Positions 32,885 to 41,324 of a stretch of DNA of 64,000 nucleotides are shown one piece after another. A program made the translations under genes and the position numbers. The first letter of the stretch is position 1, and the number at the start of each line of letters is the position of its first letter. The stretch comes from Pseudodesulfovibrio tunisiensis (GTDB taxonomy: Bacteria > Desulfobacterota > Desulfovibrionia > Desulfovibrionales > Desulfovibrionaceae), in contig NZ_CP094380.1 of the NCBI RefSeq assembly GCF_022809775.1, positions 1 through 64,000 on the forward strand. Reading direction: 5' to 3'. The notes under the pieces are model-generated. The model saw only the letters and a program-made list of their open reading frames with translations, ran no database searches and had not been told where the DNA came from.

Positions 32885-33151
32885 ATGGATCACGAAAACA
32901 TACTGTCGAACAGGGTGGCCACGGAGCCGGAAGGACACGAACAGGTGCTTTGCCAGTCCTGCGGTGAGGAAATGATCTTTGCCATGCAGGACAACCATCA
33001 TCAGTTTTCCGTAGGCTTGCGCACAGTTCTATATTGTCTTAAAGCAGCTGAAGCCGAAGGCAATGTCCCGTCCCTTCCGGACGAGTGGTGGATTCAGGTC
33101 AAAGGTCGGCACGGCCTGAAGGAACTGTGGAAGTACGACAAACGAGAGTAG
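32885..33151 (+). CDS. Hypothetical protein with one CxxC
   Basis: An 88-aa protein with CQSC near residue 23 and a Trp-rich C-terminal half (DEWWIQVKG, LKELWKY). The gap before it (32838-32884) holds a GGGGAGGGGAGACCCTCCCC hairpin followed by a weak T-run, a likely terminator for the upstream genes. I do not recognise the family. It is followed 3 nt later by another unknown gene. Confidence 0.6.
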   Translation: MDHENILSNRVATEPEGHEQVLCQSCGEEMIFAMQDNHHQFSVGLRTVLYCLKAAEAEGNVPSLPDEWWIQVKGRHGLKELWKYDKRE

Positions 33152-33154
33152 CTG

Positions 33155-34036
33155 ATGAACGCCTGCAAGCTGTCTGCTGAAGATATGGCGTGGAGGCCCT
33201 TGAACAGGAACGACTTCGAGGCCTCCACGAGGAAAAATGATCCGTACTATCAGTCAAACAGGAAGGGTGAAGACGTGCAATACGCTATTTGTCCGGATTG
33301 CAACAATCCCATTCAGATAATTGGGCTGTACAGGAAGTTGAAGCATTCGCCGAAGCCCTATGCCAAGCATTATCCGCATGATGTGGCAGGGCTGGCCGAC
33401 CATGATCAGGAAGCGTTCGACTGCTGCTCGCTGGCGCATCCGCAAGGCAATCTTTCAAGGGAATCAAGACGGCAGCCAAACGATGCCCGCGAAAATCGAA
33501 TTCTGACCATTCTGTGCGACTACTTCGACCAGATTGCCTATCTGTTCATGAAACAGACCGGGATCAGCATGTCCAGGGCCTTGGCCAGGAGCATGCTGGA
33601 CACCTATCTGGGAGGTGAAGGCTATCGATACACCGGAGCCAGTCCGGTCAATGTCCCCTGGATATTCTGGTACATGTCCCACGGTCAGGATCTGTACGGA
33701 AAGATCATCCCCGACGAGGATCTGCGCGCGGCAATCTGCGAAGCCTGCCCCAGCGTGCATTTCACTGCGGACAATCAGTTGCAGTCGAAATCCTTCGTCG
33801 AGCCTCGTTTCTGGATCACCAAACACCGCCAGTCCCGTGACGCAAACAACAGCCTGAAGGAAAGCATGGAACTGGTGATCTCGGAAGGGAAAAGGGAAAT
33901 CTTCAGGAAGAAGATAGACTTTGATTACGAATGGTTTGCCAACCTGATGAACCAGCCTGACGAAAAGCGCCCCAACAGGAGATTCTGCGAGATTGCGAGG
34001 GAGATGGTTCGGGACCGAATGGGGAACTGCCGTTGA
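33155..34036 (+). CDS. Hypothetical protein with paired Cys motifs
   Basis: A 293-aa soluble protein. CPDC near residue 46 and CC near 90 may hold a metal. The middle is helical, with FWYMSHGQDLYG as a notable aromatic patch. I do not recognise the family. It is GC-poorer than the trb genes and part of a run of four unknown genes between the primase and the relaxase, the usual place for accessory genes in this type of element. Confidence 0.65.
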   Translation: MNACKLSAEDMAWRPLNRNDFEASTRKNDPYYQSNRKGEDVQYAICPDCNNPIQIIGLYRKLKHSPKPYAKHYPHDVAGLADHDQEAFDCCSLAHPQGNLSRESRRQPNDARENRILTILCDYFDQIAYLFMKQTGISMSRALARSMLDTYLGGEGYRYTGASPVNVPWIFWYMSHGQDLYGKIIPDEDLRAAICEACPSVHFTADNQLQSKSFVEPRFWITKHRQSRDANNSLKESMELVISEGKREIFRKKIDFDYEWFANLMNQPDEKRPNRRFCEIAREMVRDRMGNCR

Positions 34037-34097
34037 ACGTGTGTTGTGCGATTTTGCAAATACATGTAGCCTGAAAGCTCACTCAGTGGAGGAAAAG

Positions 34098-34325
34098 ATG
34101 GCTATTTTGACTAGGGAAGAAAAGTTCCAGATTCTTCGGGCTGCTCGGCTTGCCGAAGAGAGAGGCGACAAGGATGAAGCGGATCGTCTGCGGCGTAAAC
34201 TGCCGCTGCCGCTGCACCTTGCCCAGTTCATGAAGGATGAATTCGGTCCCGAATACTTGATTCAAGGCGATTGGAATTTATCAGAAATCGAGGCAAGCCA
34301 TGGAAAGGATTGGATTGCTCGATAG
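34098..34325 (+). CDS. Small hypothetical protein
   Basis: A 75-aa protein from ATG at 34098, chosen for GGAGG upstream. It is charged and probably all-helical (REEKFQILRAARLAEERGDK). It overlaps the next gene by 26 nt in another frame, so both are likely co-translated. No function can be assigned. Confidence 0.55.
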   Translation: MAILTREEKFQILRAARLAEERGDKDEADRLRRKLPLPLHLAQFMKDEFGPEYLIQGDWNLSEIEASHGKDWIAR

Positions 34326-34860
34326 ATATATCGCAAAGATAGCTTCAGATTGGGAAGCCTTTGACCAGAAGGAAAACACGCCCGAAGCCAAGGAATATCA
34401 AGCTGGCCTCCAGTCTACGCTGAAAGTTCTGAAGGATCTCGGAGCAGTCCGGGATCCACGGCTCATTCTGCTTGCGGAAAAGGTCACTCTGCAACAGGAG
34501 TTGGCGACATATGCCAATGCTCCCGAGATGATCAACAGCATCAAGCCAGCCCTGCAGCAGATCGCGGAGGCCTCGGCAACCCTGCAGCTGGTACGTGACC
34601 ACAATGCGTATACTCAGGCTGCTGTCACCTATTCTTCGAAGCGCAAGCAGGCTGGGCTGCCACTGGATGCCTTCCGTGAGTTCGCCAAGTCCCATACGGC
34701 CAGATTGACCAATCGTCTCAAGGCGTCCTCGGCGGTTTCGGAGAAAAATATTCTGAGGCAACGCAAGGAGAACTTGAAAGTCGCCAATCAGATGTACATG
34801 CTGCTACAGCGTGAAGCTCTTGGGCTTGCTCCTGAAGCTGAACAGGAATTGACGCGGTAG
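34300..34860 (+). CDS. Hypothetical helical protein
   Basis: A 186-aa soluble protein rich in Ala, Leu, Lys and Glu, probably long helices or coiled coil throughout (residues 40-110 and 140-170). It is convergent with the relaxase gene, with only 5 bp between the stops. I do not recognise it. It may act with the preceding 75-aa protein because the genes overlap. Confidence 0.6.
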   Translation: MERIGLLDRYIAKIASDWEAFDQKENTPEAKEYQAGLQSTLKVLKDLGAVRDPRLILLAEKVTLQQELATYANAPEMINSIKPALQQIAEASATLQLVRDHNAYTQAAVTYSSKRKQAGLPLDAFREFAKSHTARLTNRLKASSAVSEKNILRQRKENLKVANQMYMLLQREALGLAPEAEQELTR

Positions 34861-34865
34861 CAATC

Positions 34866-36347
34866 CTACCGTCCCAATCCTCGGGTCTTGTTCCTATCGG
34901 TCTCCCGCCTCACCACATTCCCTTCCATCTCGAAATTCTTGCCAAACTTCCGCCAGGCCAGTTGTTCGGCAACGGCTGCGGCTTGTTCGTTGGCGCGGCT
35001 GAAGAACAGCTCCTTGCCCATGTCCTTGATCATGCCGCCGTTGGTGAGGGTGTAGAGCACGTTGCCCTGGTTATCCACGCGGAACTTGCAGCCCTGAAGA
35101 TGCTGAACCGGAGTGGTGACATCCCTCTCCCGAACTTCCACGTTCTTTGAACGCAGGATGGCCATGGCTACCTTGTCGCCGGTCTCGGCCTTGTGCTTCA
35201 GAAAGCCGATCCAGTTGTGGTAGGGCGTTTCGTCGCGGAGCTGCTTGCGCTGCTTGTCCTTTCGAACGCGCAGGGCTTCCTCCTGCTTCAGGCTTTGGAC
35301 CTTGGCTTGAGAGATGAGCGCCTTCTTGTCCTTCCAGACAAGATCGGGCCTGTTGCGGATCTCACGCTGTTTTCGCTTCCATTCCGTTCGGATGTCGGCC
35401 AGGTCCGAGTTCTCCTGATGGCGGAAAGCCTCGTACTGCTGTTTTTTCTCGTCAATGCTGGTCCGATATTCCTGATACAGCTGACCTCGCTCCGGAGCAC
35501 GGTGCAAGGGCTTGGAGTCGTAACGGCTGCGGGCAGGAACATCCTCCAGCCCCCGCGCCTCACGGAATGTTCCGAATCGCTTTTCAAGACGGGCCTTGGA
35601 AAACTCGCGGCCCAAGGCGCTGGCCTTGACTTGTTGCTTGCCGAATCGGTTCCTGATCACGCATCCGTTGCCACGAAGGGCAATCTCCATCCCCTGATCC
35701 GCCAGAATTTCGTGAAGCTCCTGCCATGCTCTGGCCAGTTTGAGCTTGTGGGCCAGTTTGTCCCGGCGTTCCTGAACATAGCCGTCAAAGGACTGCTGCC
35801 CGGAATGCGCCTCATAGGTTCTGGCCTTGTCGTTGTCATGACGAGGCGGACCGTCCGGATCCCGGCCATTGTCGATGATGAGGCCGAATTGCTTTTCCAG
35901 CTGCCGGCACACCTGATCGCGTTTGTAATAGTCGCGGAACGGCTCGTGTCGGGTGAGGCGTTCCGGATGAATCATGTTGTAGGCAACATGCATGTGAATG
36001 TTGGCCGTGTTTTTATGCACGCCGCAATGCCGCTGATGCTCCTCGAAGCCAAGGGCCTTGGCAAATTCCTTTTCGATTTCCCTGAAACGCTCCGGAGTCA
36101 GTTTGGCCTCGTCCTCGGGGCGAAACGAGATGATGAGGTGATAGGTCTTTTCCTTGGTCGTGCGCAGGTTCAGATCCTGCGTGTCCTCCACCTCCTGAAT
36201 GGCCAGTGCAAAGTCGTCGCCGGCCCAGCAGCCTGCCGTCCACGCCATGAGGCATTTCTCGCCCTTGTGACTGGCATCGGCGATGTATCTGGCCAGACGA
36301 CCGTAATCGTCGTTTTCCGGCTTGCACTGAATCTTGCGGCTGATCAT
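34866..36347 (-). CDS. traI: MOBP-type relaxase (TraI/VirD2-like)
   Basis: A 493-aa relaxase that nicks oriT and leads the strand into the recipient. The catalytic Tyr lies in DYGRLARYIADASHKGEK, comparable to Tyr22 of RP4 TraI, and motif III is NIHMHVAYN. The C-terminal half is a long charged region without helicase or primase motifs. ATG at 36347 overlaps the traJ stop. It reads away from oriT, in the order oriT-traJ-traI, as in RP4. Confidence 0.93.
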   Translation of the reverse strand: MISRKIQCKPENDDYGRLARYIADASHKGEKCLMAWTAGCWAGDDFALAIQEVEDTQDLNLRTTKEKTYHLIISFRPEDEAKLTPERFREIEKEFAKALGFEEHQRHCGVHKNTANIHMHVAYNMIHPERLTRHEPFRDYYKRDQVCRQLEKQFGLIIDNGRDPDGPPRHDNDKARTYEAHSGQQSFDGYVQERRDKLAHKLKLARAWQELHEILADQGMEIALRGNGCVIRNRFGKQQVKASALGREFSKARLEKRFGTFREARGLEDVPARSRYDSKPLHRAPERGQLYQEYRTSIDEKKQQYEAFRHQENSDLADIRTEWKRKQREIRNRPDLVWKDKKALISQAKVQSLKQEEALRVRKDKQRKQLRDETPYHNWIGFLKHKAETGDKVAMAILRSKNVEVRERDVTTPVQHLQGCKFRVDNQGNVLYTLTNGGMIKDMGKELFFSRANEQAAAVAEQLAWRKFGKNFEMEGNVVRRETDRNKTRGLGR

Positions 36348-36661
36348 ATGCGTGCGACCACTCGCTTGATTTCCCGTTGCCGATCCTCGATGCGCCAAAG
36401 CAGCTCGCGGACATCGAATTCATGCTCATCCTCGTTGGTGAGCCACATCTTGAGCAGTCCGCCAAGTCGGCCAAGGTCAGCATTGACCGTGAGCAGATCC
36501 CGTCGGGCCTGCCGGTCCTCCCGGCTCCGGATCTGGTAGCCGAGGCACACGCGCTTGGCGAAGGTGGACACGGACAGGCCGCACAGCCCGGCCTTGTCGA
36601 TGATGCGCTGATGCTCCTCGTCCGAGACGTAAACCTTCATGGCCGTCTTTCTGCTTGGCAT
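36344..36661 (-). CDS. traJ: TraJ/MobC-like relaxosome protein
   Basis: A 105-aa protein with a ribbon-helix-helix type N-terminus (KVYVSDEEHQRIIDKAGLCG) and an RHH_1/MobC-like C-terminus (NADLGRLGGLLKMWL). In RP4, TraJ binds the oriT inverted repeat and recruits TraI. ATG at 36661 is chosen because AAGGAG lies upstream. The inverted repeat at 36749-36800 is its likely target. Confidence 0.88.
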   Translation of the reverse strand: MPSRKTAMKVYVSDEEHQRIIDKAGLCGLSVSTFAKRVCLGYQIRSREDRQARRDLLTVNADLGRLGGLLKMWLTNEDEHEFDVRELLWRIEDRQREIKRVVARI

Positions 36662-36748
36662 GAATGCTCCTTGCTTTTCAGCCCGCCTCAAGCGGGCTTT
36701 CCTGCGTTGAGCCGAAGGCGAATAAGCCACCCCAGCCCCCAAGGCTGT

Positions 36749-36800
36749 GGCAGGACGTAAGGTAGTCTCCACGAAGTGGGCCTACCTTACCTGTCCTGCC
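36749..36800 (+). other. oriT with IncP-like inverted repeat and nic site
   Basis: Inverted repeat: GGCAGGACGTAAGGTAG at 36749-36765 against CTACCTTACCTGTCCTGCC at 36782-36800, with perfect 9-bp inner arms. The right arm with its nick region (CTTACCTGTCCTG/CC) closely resembles the RP4 nic sequence (CTTCACCTATCCTG/CC), placing the nick after 36798 on the plus strand. The conserved AGTAGGCCCAC-like segment of RP4 also has a counterpart on the minus strand (GGTAGGCCCAC). It lies directly upstream of traJ-traI. Confidence 0.8.
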
Positions 36801-36834
36801 TTCGGGCTCCACAGGAGTGTACGCGATTTTGCAA

Positions 36835-36945
36835 GAATTCCGCAATCATTTTGGGATATTCCGTTAAATCCTGCTGATTCCTGTTCGGTATCGTTACGGC
36901 TCGTTGAATCCTGTAAAATCTTGCAGAATCTCGCTAAATCCTGCG
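36835..36945 (+). repeat. Helically phased AATCCTG-like repeats beside oriT
   Basis: Short elements of the form AAATCCTG, GATTCCTG, GAATCCTG, AAATCTTG, GAATCTCG and AAATCCTG recur with 10-bp spacing at about 36869, 36879, 36909, 36919, 36929 and 36939. Related GAATTCCG and ATATTCCG lie at 36838 and 36859. Phasing at one helical turn suggests curved DNA or cooperative binding along one face, for example by TraK. No gene lies between 36662 and 37069. Confidence 0.7.
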
Positions 36946-37040
36946 TCGGATTTTCACGACTCCGCTGACTCCCGGACGGCCCCCTGAATTGTCGGATTTG
37001 GTCTTCTGTGATATTTTTTCTTCTCAACGGATCGAGCTTG

Positions 37041-37073
37041 AAAGGAGTGGGGCGGATGCCCCTTTTTTCATGA
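37041..37073 (+). promoter_or_regulatory. Leader mini-ORF and attenuator-like hairpin before umuD
   Basis: AAAGGAG (37041-37047) precedes a 5-codon frame, MPLFS, at 37056-37073, whose stop overlaps the umuD start (ATGATG). The same bases form GGGGC-GGAT-GCCCC followed by six T (37049-37068), the shape of an intrinsic terminator. Ribosome movement through the mini-ORF could decide between termination and umuDC expression. This is an inference from the overlap of the three elements. Confidence 0.45.
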
Positions 37074-37528
37074 TGAAAAACGAGAAAATGGAATACGGAC
37101 GAGTGGAAGTGCTTGGCCGGGCTGTCGGCGATGAGGCCGAAACGCAGCGCGTTCCCCTGTACCTTTCCCGAGTTTCAGCGGGATTTCCGTCCCCTGCGGA
37201 TGACTATGTGGAAAGCGCATTGGATTTGAACGAGTATTTGATCAGCAATCCGGCAGCGACATTCATGGTCCGGGTAAGCGGCGATTCCATGACCGGGGCG
37301 GGCATTCAGGACGGAGATGTGCTGGTTGTGGATCGTTCGCAGGATGCGCGGCCGGGCAAGATCGTGGTTGCGGTTCTGGATGGCGAGCTCACGGTGAAGC
37401 GTCTCCGGAAGCGCAATGGCAAATATGTCCTTGTCCCGGAAAATCCCGCGTACAGCCCGATTGAGGTGGAGATGGAGCAGGAGCTGTTTGTCTGGGGCGT
37501 GGTCACGGGCGTTGTACGGAGGTTTTGA
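37070..37528 (+). CDS. umuD: UmuD-like SOS mutagenesis protein
   Basis: A 152-aa S24-family self-cleaving protein. The cleavage site AG-FPSP is at about residues 35-40 ([13 protein letters not shown]), the nucleophile Ser lies in [11 protein letters not shown] and the Lys in [17 protein letters not shown]. After RecA-stimulated cleavage UmuD' joins UmuC as DNA polymerase V. It starts behind the leader mini-ORF, and its stop overlaps umuC (TGATG). Mobile elements often carry umuDC, which protects or mutates DNA during transfer stress. Confidence 0.93.
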   Translation: MMKNEKMEYGRVEVLGRAVGDEAETQRVPLYLSRVSAGFPSPADDYVESALDLNEYLISNPAATFMVRVSGDSMTGAGIQDGDVLVVDRSQDARPGKIVVAVLDGELTVKRLRKRNGKYVLVPENPAYSPIEVEMEQELFVWGVVTGVVRRF

Positions 37529-38817
37529 TGCGGCCCGGGAGTTCCCCATTCTACGCAATGGTGGATTGCAACAATTTCTATGTTTCGTGCGAACGCGTCT
37601 TTGAACCGTCCCTTGAAGGGCGGCCCGTTGTCGTGCTGTCCAACAATGACGGATGCGTGATTGCCAGATCGAACGAGGCCAAGGCGCTCGGGATCGGCAT
37701 GGGCGAGCCAGCATTCAAGCGCAAGGATTTTTTTGCCGCGCACGGCGTGCGGGTCTTTTCGTCCAACTATGCGCTGTACGGGGACATGTCCTCGCGCGTG
37801 CAGCAGACCCTTGCCCAATTCTCGCCGGACATCGAGCCATATTCCATTGATGAATGCTTTCTGCGCATGACGGAAACCGATCCGGACAAGCTGTTGGCCA
37901 TTGCGCGAAGAATTCGGCGGACGGTGCGGCAGTGGACCGGAATTCCGGTCTGTGTCGGATTGGCGCGGACCAAGACCTTGGCCAAGGTTGCCAATCGGCT
38001 GGCCAAGAAGCGGGGCAGCTCCGGGGGCGCATGGTTGCTGGACGATCCTCGCCAGATCGACCATGAGCTGGGCCTGCTCGAAGTTGGCGATGTGTGGGGA
38101 ATCGGTCGGCGCAATGCCCGCAAGCTGAACGCCCTGGGCGTGAAGACCGCCCGGGATCTGACGCTTCGAACCCGGGATTGGGTGCGGGAAAAACTGACCG
38201 TGTGCGGCTTGCGAACCATGATGGAGCTGCAGGGAATCCCGTGCATCGAATTCGAGGACGAGCCGCCGACAGCGAAAAGCATCACCTGTTCCCGCTCTTT
38301 CGGCACGCGGATCACACGTCTGGAAAGCCTTGAGGAAGCCCTGTGCGCCTATGTGCAACGCGCTGCGGCCAAGCTGCGTGCGCGGCATCTTCAGGCCGGA
38401 GCCGTTCAGGTCTTTCTGCTGACCAACCGATTCATGGATGATCCGCAGTTCACCGGCAGCGGCAGTCTCGCCCTGGACACCCCCTCGGCATACACGCCCG
38501 ACCTTCAGGACAAGGCCCTGACCATTCTGCGCAGAATCTACCGCAAGGGCTACAAGTACCAGAAGGTCGGCGTCCTGCTGCTGGATCTCGTTCCGGAAGG
38601 GCAACGCCAACTCACCTTTGCCGATGCCGAAACCAGCGAAGAGCGGGGCAGACAACGTGCACTCATGCGAACGCTGGACACCATCACCTCACGCTTCGGC
38701 CGAGATTCACTCCACTTCGCCGGGCAAGGCCTCGGCTCCAAGGAATGGCATATGCGGCAGGAGAATCTGTCGCGGAGGTTCTCCACCTGCTGGGAGGAGT
38801 TGTTGGTGGTGGGGTGA
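37528..38817 (+). CDS. umuC: UmuC, Y-family DNA polymerase V catalytic subunit
   Basis: A 429-aa translesion polymerase. The palm motif [17 protein letters not shown] at the start contains the first catalytic Asp, and YSIDECFL near residue 107 the second Asp and the Glu. The HhH thumb ([14 protein letters not shown]) and little finger follow, and the C-terminus has the UmuC-specific region ([15 protein letters not shown] onwards). Length is normal. It is coupled to umuD; the next 138 bp to 38955 hold no gene. Confidence 0.95.
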   Translation: MRPGSSPFYAMVDCNNFYVSCERVFEPSLEGRPVVVLSNNDGCVIARSNEAKALGIGMGEPAFKRKDFFAAHGVRVFSSNYALYGDMSSRVQQTLAQFSPDIEPYSIDECFLRMTETDPDKLLAIARRIRRTVRQWTGIPVCVGLARTKTLAKVANRLAKKRGSSGGAWLLDDPRQIDHELGLLEVGDVWGIGRRNARKLNALGVKTARDLTLRTRDWVREKLTVCGLRTMMELQGIPCIEFEDEPPTAKSITCSRSFGTRITRLESLEEALCAYVQRAAAKLRARHLQAGAVQVFLLTNRFMDDPQFTGSGSLALDTPSAYTPDLQDKALTILRRIYRKGYKYQKVGVLLLDLVPEGQRQLTFADAETSEERGRQRALMRTLDTITSRFGRDSLHFAGQGLGSKEWHMRQENLSRRFSTCWEELLVVG

Positions 38818-38955
38818 GGATATTGTTTTTGTGGGTATTACGAAACACGGTTGCTGGAGACGCTTGGCAATACGTCGAGCGCCTCAATGCTTATTCACCA
38901 CAGAAAATTCTACTTATGATTGGTACTAAGTTGGGGAGGTTTACACCACCATCGG

Positions 38956-40827
38956 CTACACAGACTGACTAGCTACGGGGAAGAAGCCGTACCGCCCCTC
39001 GTGAGGATTCTTGGTGAACTTAATCAAATTCATTTGAGCCTTATCAATGGTGGATGGTGGTTTCACGTTTTCAATCAAAATAATCTGCTGCCCCTCTGCC
39101 CTAGACGCTAAATCCATGTAGAATTGATCTTTGAGGTCTGATCCAGACAAATCATCCTCATCCCCTTCCGGCTCTTTGTAAGCAACAAGAGGAGAATCAA
39201 GCACGACAAAGCCGGGATGAGGCAAGCCCTTTGTCTCACAATAATCCAGCAGGCCGCAGGAAAATGAAGCATGAGTGACAGCACGCAAGCCCTTCCCTCG
39301 GCTTCCTCTGGGCTTGCCAGCAACAACGAAGTCACGAGCCTTCTCATCAAAATACACACGCCCAGTTTCGGGGAAGTGCCAATCTTTCAGGTAGCGTTCT
39401 AAAATGAGAGAGATGTCTTCCAAGACAGTCTTCGGAATAGCTTCACCAACGACCTCTGGTTCCTGTGCCTCAATTTTTGCCTCTTCATATTCTTCAATCT
39501 GCTTTTTCATATTCTTAATTTTGTCTGCCAGCTTTTGTGCCGAATGAATCTCAGACAGCTTATCCACGAGGTCAGAATAGCTAGCCCTGCCCTCTTTGAG
39601 TTTAGGAGCAACCTTCTCCTCTATTTCTACCTGAACACTCTCCAAACTTGAGTTCGTTGATTTGAGTGATTCCTGTAAGGACCGGGCCTCCACCTTCAAT
39701 TCCAAGACGGTATCTTTTAGCTCGACAGCGAGTGTGTTGATTTTTGAAATCTCAATGCCTGCTGCTTTAACAACCGTATCAACATCATGGGAACATGAGC
39801 TGCAATGAGGTTGTTTTTCAGGAGCAGTTCCACAAAGAGGACAGGCAACTTGTTTTTGGTACACAAAAAGTGACCCCGATTCTTTTATTGCCTCTAGCCT
39901 TTCCAGGTCGCTCATGTAATGGGCTTCAAGAAGTTGGAACCGCTCTTGAAGCTTATTTATTTCATCGAGACGCTCTTTCTGTTCCTGCTGTCTGTCCCAC
40001 AGCCCTTTACGTCTGTTGCTGAGTTCCGTGTACTGCTGCTGACTAAGGTTCACAGCATCCTTATGACGCTCAATAGTCAACGAAAGCTTGTCTAACTGCT
40101 CGTCCAATTCATCAGGATTTTCAAACTCGTAATGCTGTAGTTCAATTTCATACTCTTCAAGGAGTTGTTCAATAACCTCGATCTTAGCAGTTGTCTTCAC
40201 TGCCATTTGTTCTTTCTGGGCCACAGACACAACGGCGCTGTCGTCTACACCTGTTAATAAAAGTTTAAATGTTGCATAATCGGATGTTTTGGAGATGACC
40301 TGACCACTCTCAATTGGAGAACCTTCCTTTGTTATCGCTTCCTCTTGAACAATAGCGAGCTTCGCAAGGTCTCTAAAACTCAATGATCTTGTATCCCCAC
40401 TCTTATTCTTTATGAGCCTCTTTTCATCAAGGCCGATCAATCCCAAAATGAAACGGGAAACATTCTCTTTCTTTTTTGGATTATGCTTTGACGCTAAACT
40501 AAACAGCTTCTTGTCGTCATCCGGTGATGAAAGCAGTCCGTTATAACAGTTAAAGGGTCCACCTTGGACACTTCTTTCAAGAGTGTACTCGTTTCCCTCA
40601 CAATCTTGGAGACCAAGCAATACCCTATCATAGGGGACTCTTTCAGGAATATCCTTCAAGTCAATTCCAGCCCCAAGCATGAAATCTATAGACGAGACAA
40701 GGAAGGACTTACCTGTATCGGACGCCCCATGAATAACATTCAACCCAGTCTCAAAACTAACGCTGGCAGGAGGCATGGTTGGTGACAGATAGGTCAAGTG
40801 CCGTAAGGAGATGCCTTTGTAGTTCAT
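38956..40827 (-). CDS. ABC-3C-type SMC/RecN-like ATPase (DUF3732 class)
   Basis: A 623-aa ATPase. Walker A GASDTGKSF lies near residue 35, a long coiled coil covers about 210-470 with a central zinc-hook-like Cys set (CPLCGT and CSSC, near 345-362), and the Walker B-like FVVLDSPL lies near 560. This is the pattern of DUF3732 ATPases that act as sensors in ABC three-component and Lamassu-like phage-defence systems. ATG at 40827 overlaps the preceding stop; TTG at 40875 is less likely. The gene is clearly AT-richer than the transfer genes. Confidence 0.85.
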   Translation of the reverse strand: MNYKGISLRHLTYLSPTMPPASVSFETGLNVIHGASDTGKSFLVSSIDFMLGAGIDLKDIPERVPYDRVLLGLQDCEGNEYTLERSVQGGPFNCYNGLLSSPDDDKKLFSLASKHNPKKKENVSRFILGLIGLDEKRLIKNKSGDTRSLSFRDLAKLAIVQEEAITKEGSPIESGQVISKTSDYATFKLLLTGVDDSAVVSVAQKEQMAVKTTAKIEVIEQLLEEYEIELQHYEFENPDELDEQLDKLSLTIERHKDAVNLSQQQYTELSNRRKGLWDRQQEQKERLDEINKLQERFQLLEAHYMSDLERLEAIKESGSLFVYQKQVACPLCGTAPEKQPHCSSCSHDVDTVVKAAGIEISKINTLAVELKDTVLELKVEARSLQESLKSTNSSLESVQVEIEEKVAPKLKEGRASYSDLVDKLSEIHSAQKLADKIKNMKKQIEEYEEAKIEAQEPEVVGEAIPKTVLEDISLILERYLKDWHFPETGRVYFDEKARDFVVAGKPRGSRGKGLRAVTHASFSCGLLDYCETKGLPHPGFVVLDSPLVAYKEPEGDEDDLSGSDLKDQFYMDLASRAEGQQIILIENVKPPSTIDKAQMNLIKFTKNPHEGRYGFFPVASQSV

Positions 40828-41324
40828 GTCTCTAACCCACTGCTTTGGTCTATTGAATGGAACTCTGAAGTCCAACGATCAAACGACATTTTCATCAAGG
40901 CAGACATCTCAGACTGAGAGTAAAACATGAAAGTCTCCGCGACCCACTCAGCGCGACCGACCAGTTTTAAAATATACGGGGAGGACAAACTACGGATAAA
41001 CGGCTCTGAGGAATCAGTAGCCATGTACTCTATTCCATTTTCCCCTAGAACCCTGTCTATTAACCCCCGGCTCAGCATTAGCTGTAAGCCGCTTTCAATT
41101 AGTCCCCGCCTAACCAACAACTCACCAGACCGAAGTGGCACGGGAGGATGTAGACTCTCAGGCCCACCGATGTCGGCAGAATGAACAATCAAGTATTCAA
41201 ATTGAAGAATTCGGTGCAAATCAATCGAGTTCGGATAGGTTGCATTTAGAACAACCAAAGAGCGCATCCCTGCCTCAAACGGGCTGTTGAACACTACCGG
41301 ACGAGTCGTTTTAGTCATCACCAT
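40824..41324 (-). CDS. ABC-3C middle component
   Basis: A 166-aa protein (NSPFEAGMRSLVVLNATYP, then LQFEYLIVHSADIGGP and PVPLRSGELLVRRGLIESGLQ). Its N-terminal winged-helix-like region and place between an effector and a DUF3732 ATPase match the small middle component of ABC three-component systems, which bridges the two. It overlaps the effector gene by 14 nt and the ATPase gene by 4 nt, so the three proteins are probably made together. Confidence 0.75.
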   Translation of the reverse strand: MVMTKTTRPVVFNSPFEAGMRSLVVLNATYPNSIDLHRILQFEYLIVHSADIGGPESLHPPVPLRSGELLVRRGLIESGLQLMLSRGLIDRVLGENGIEYMATDSSEPFIRSLSSPYILKLVGRAEWVAETFMFYSQSEMSALMKMSFDRWTSEFHSIDQSSGLET

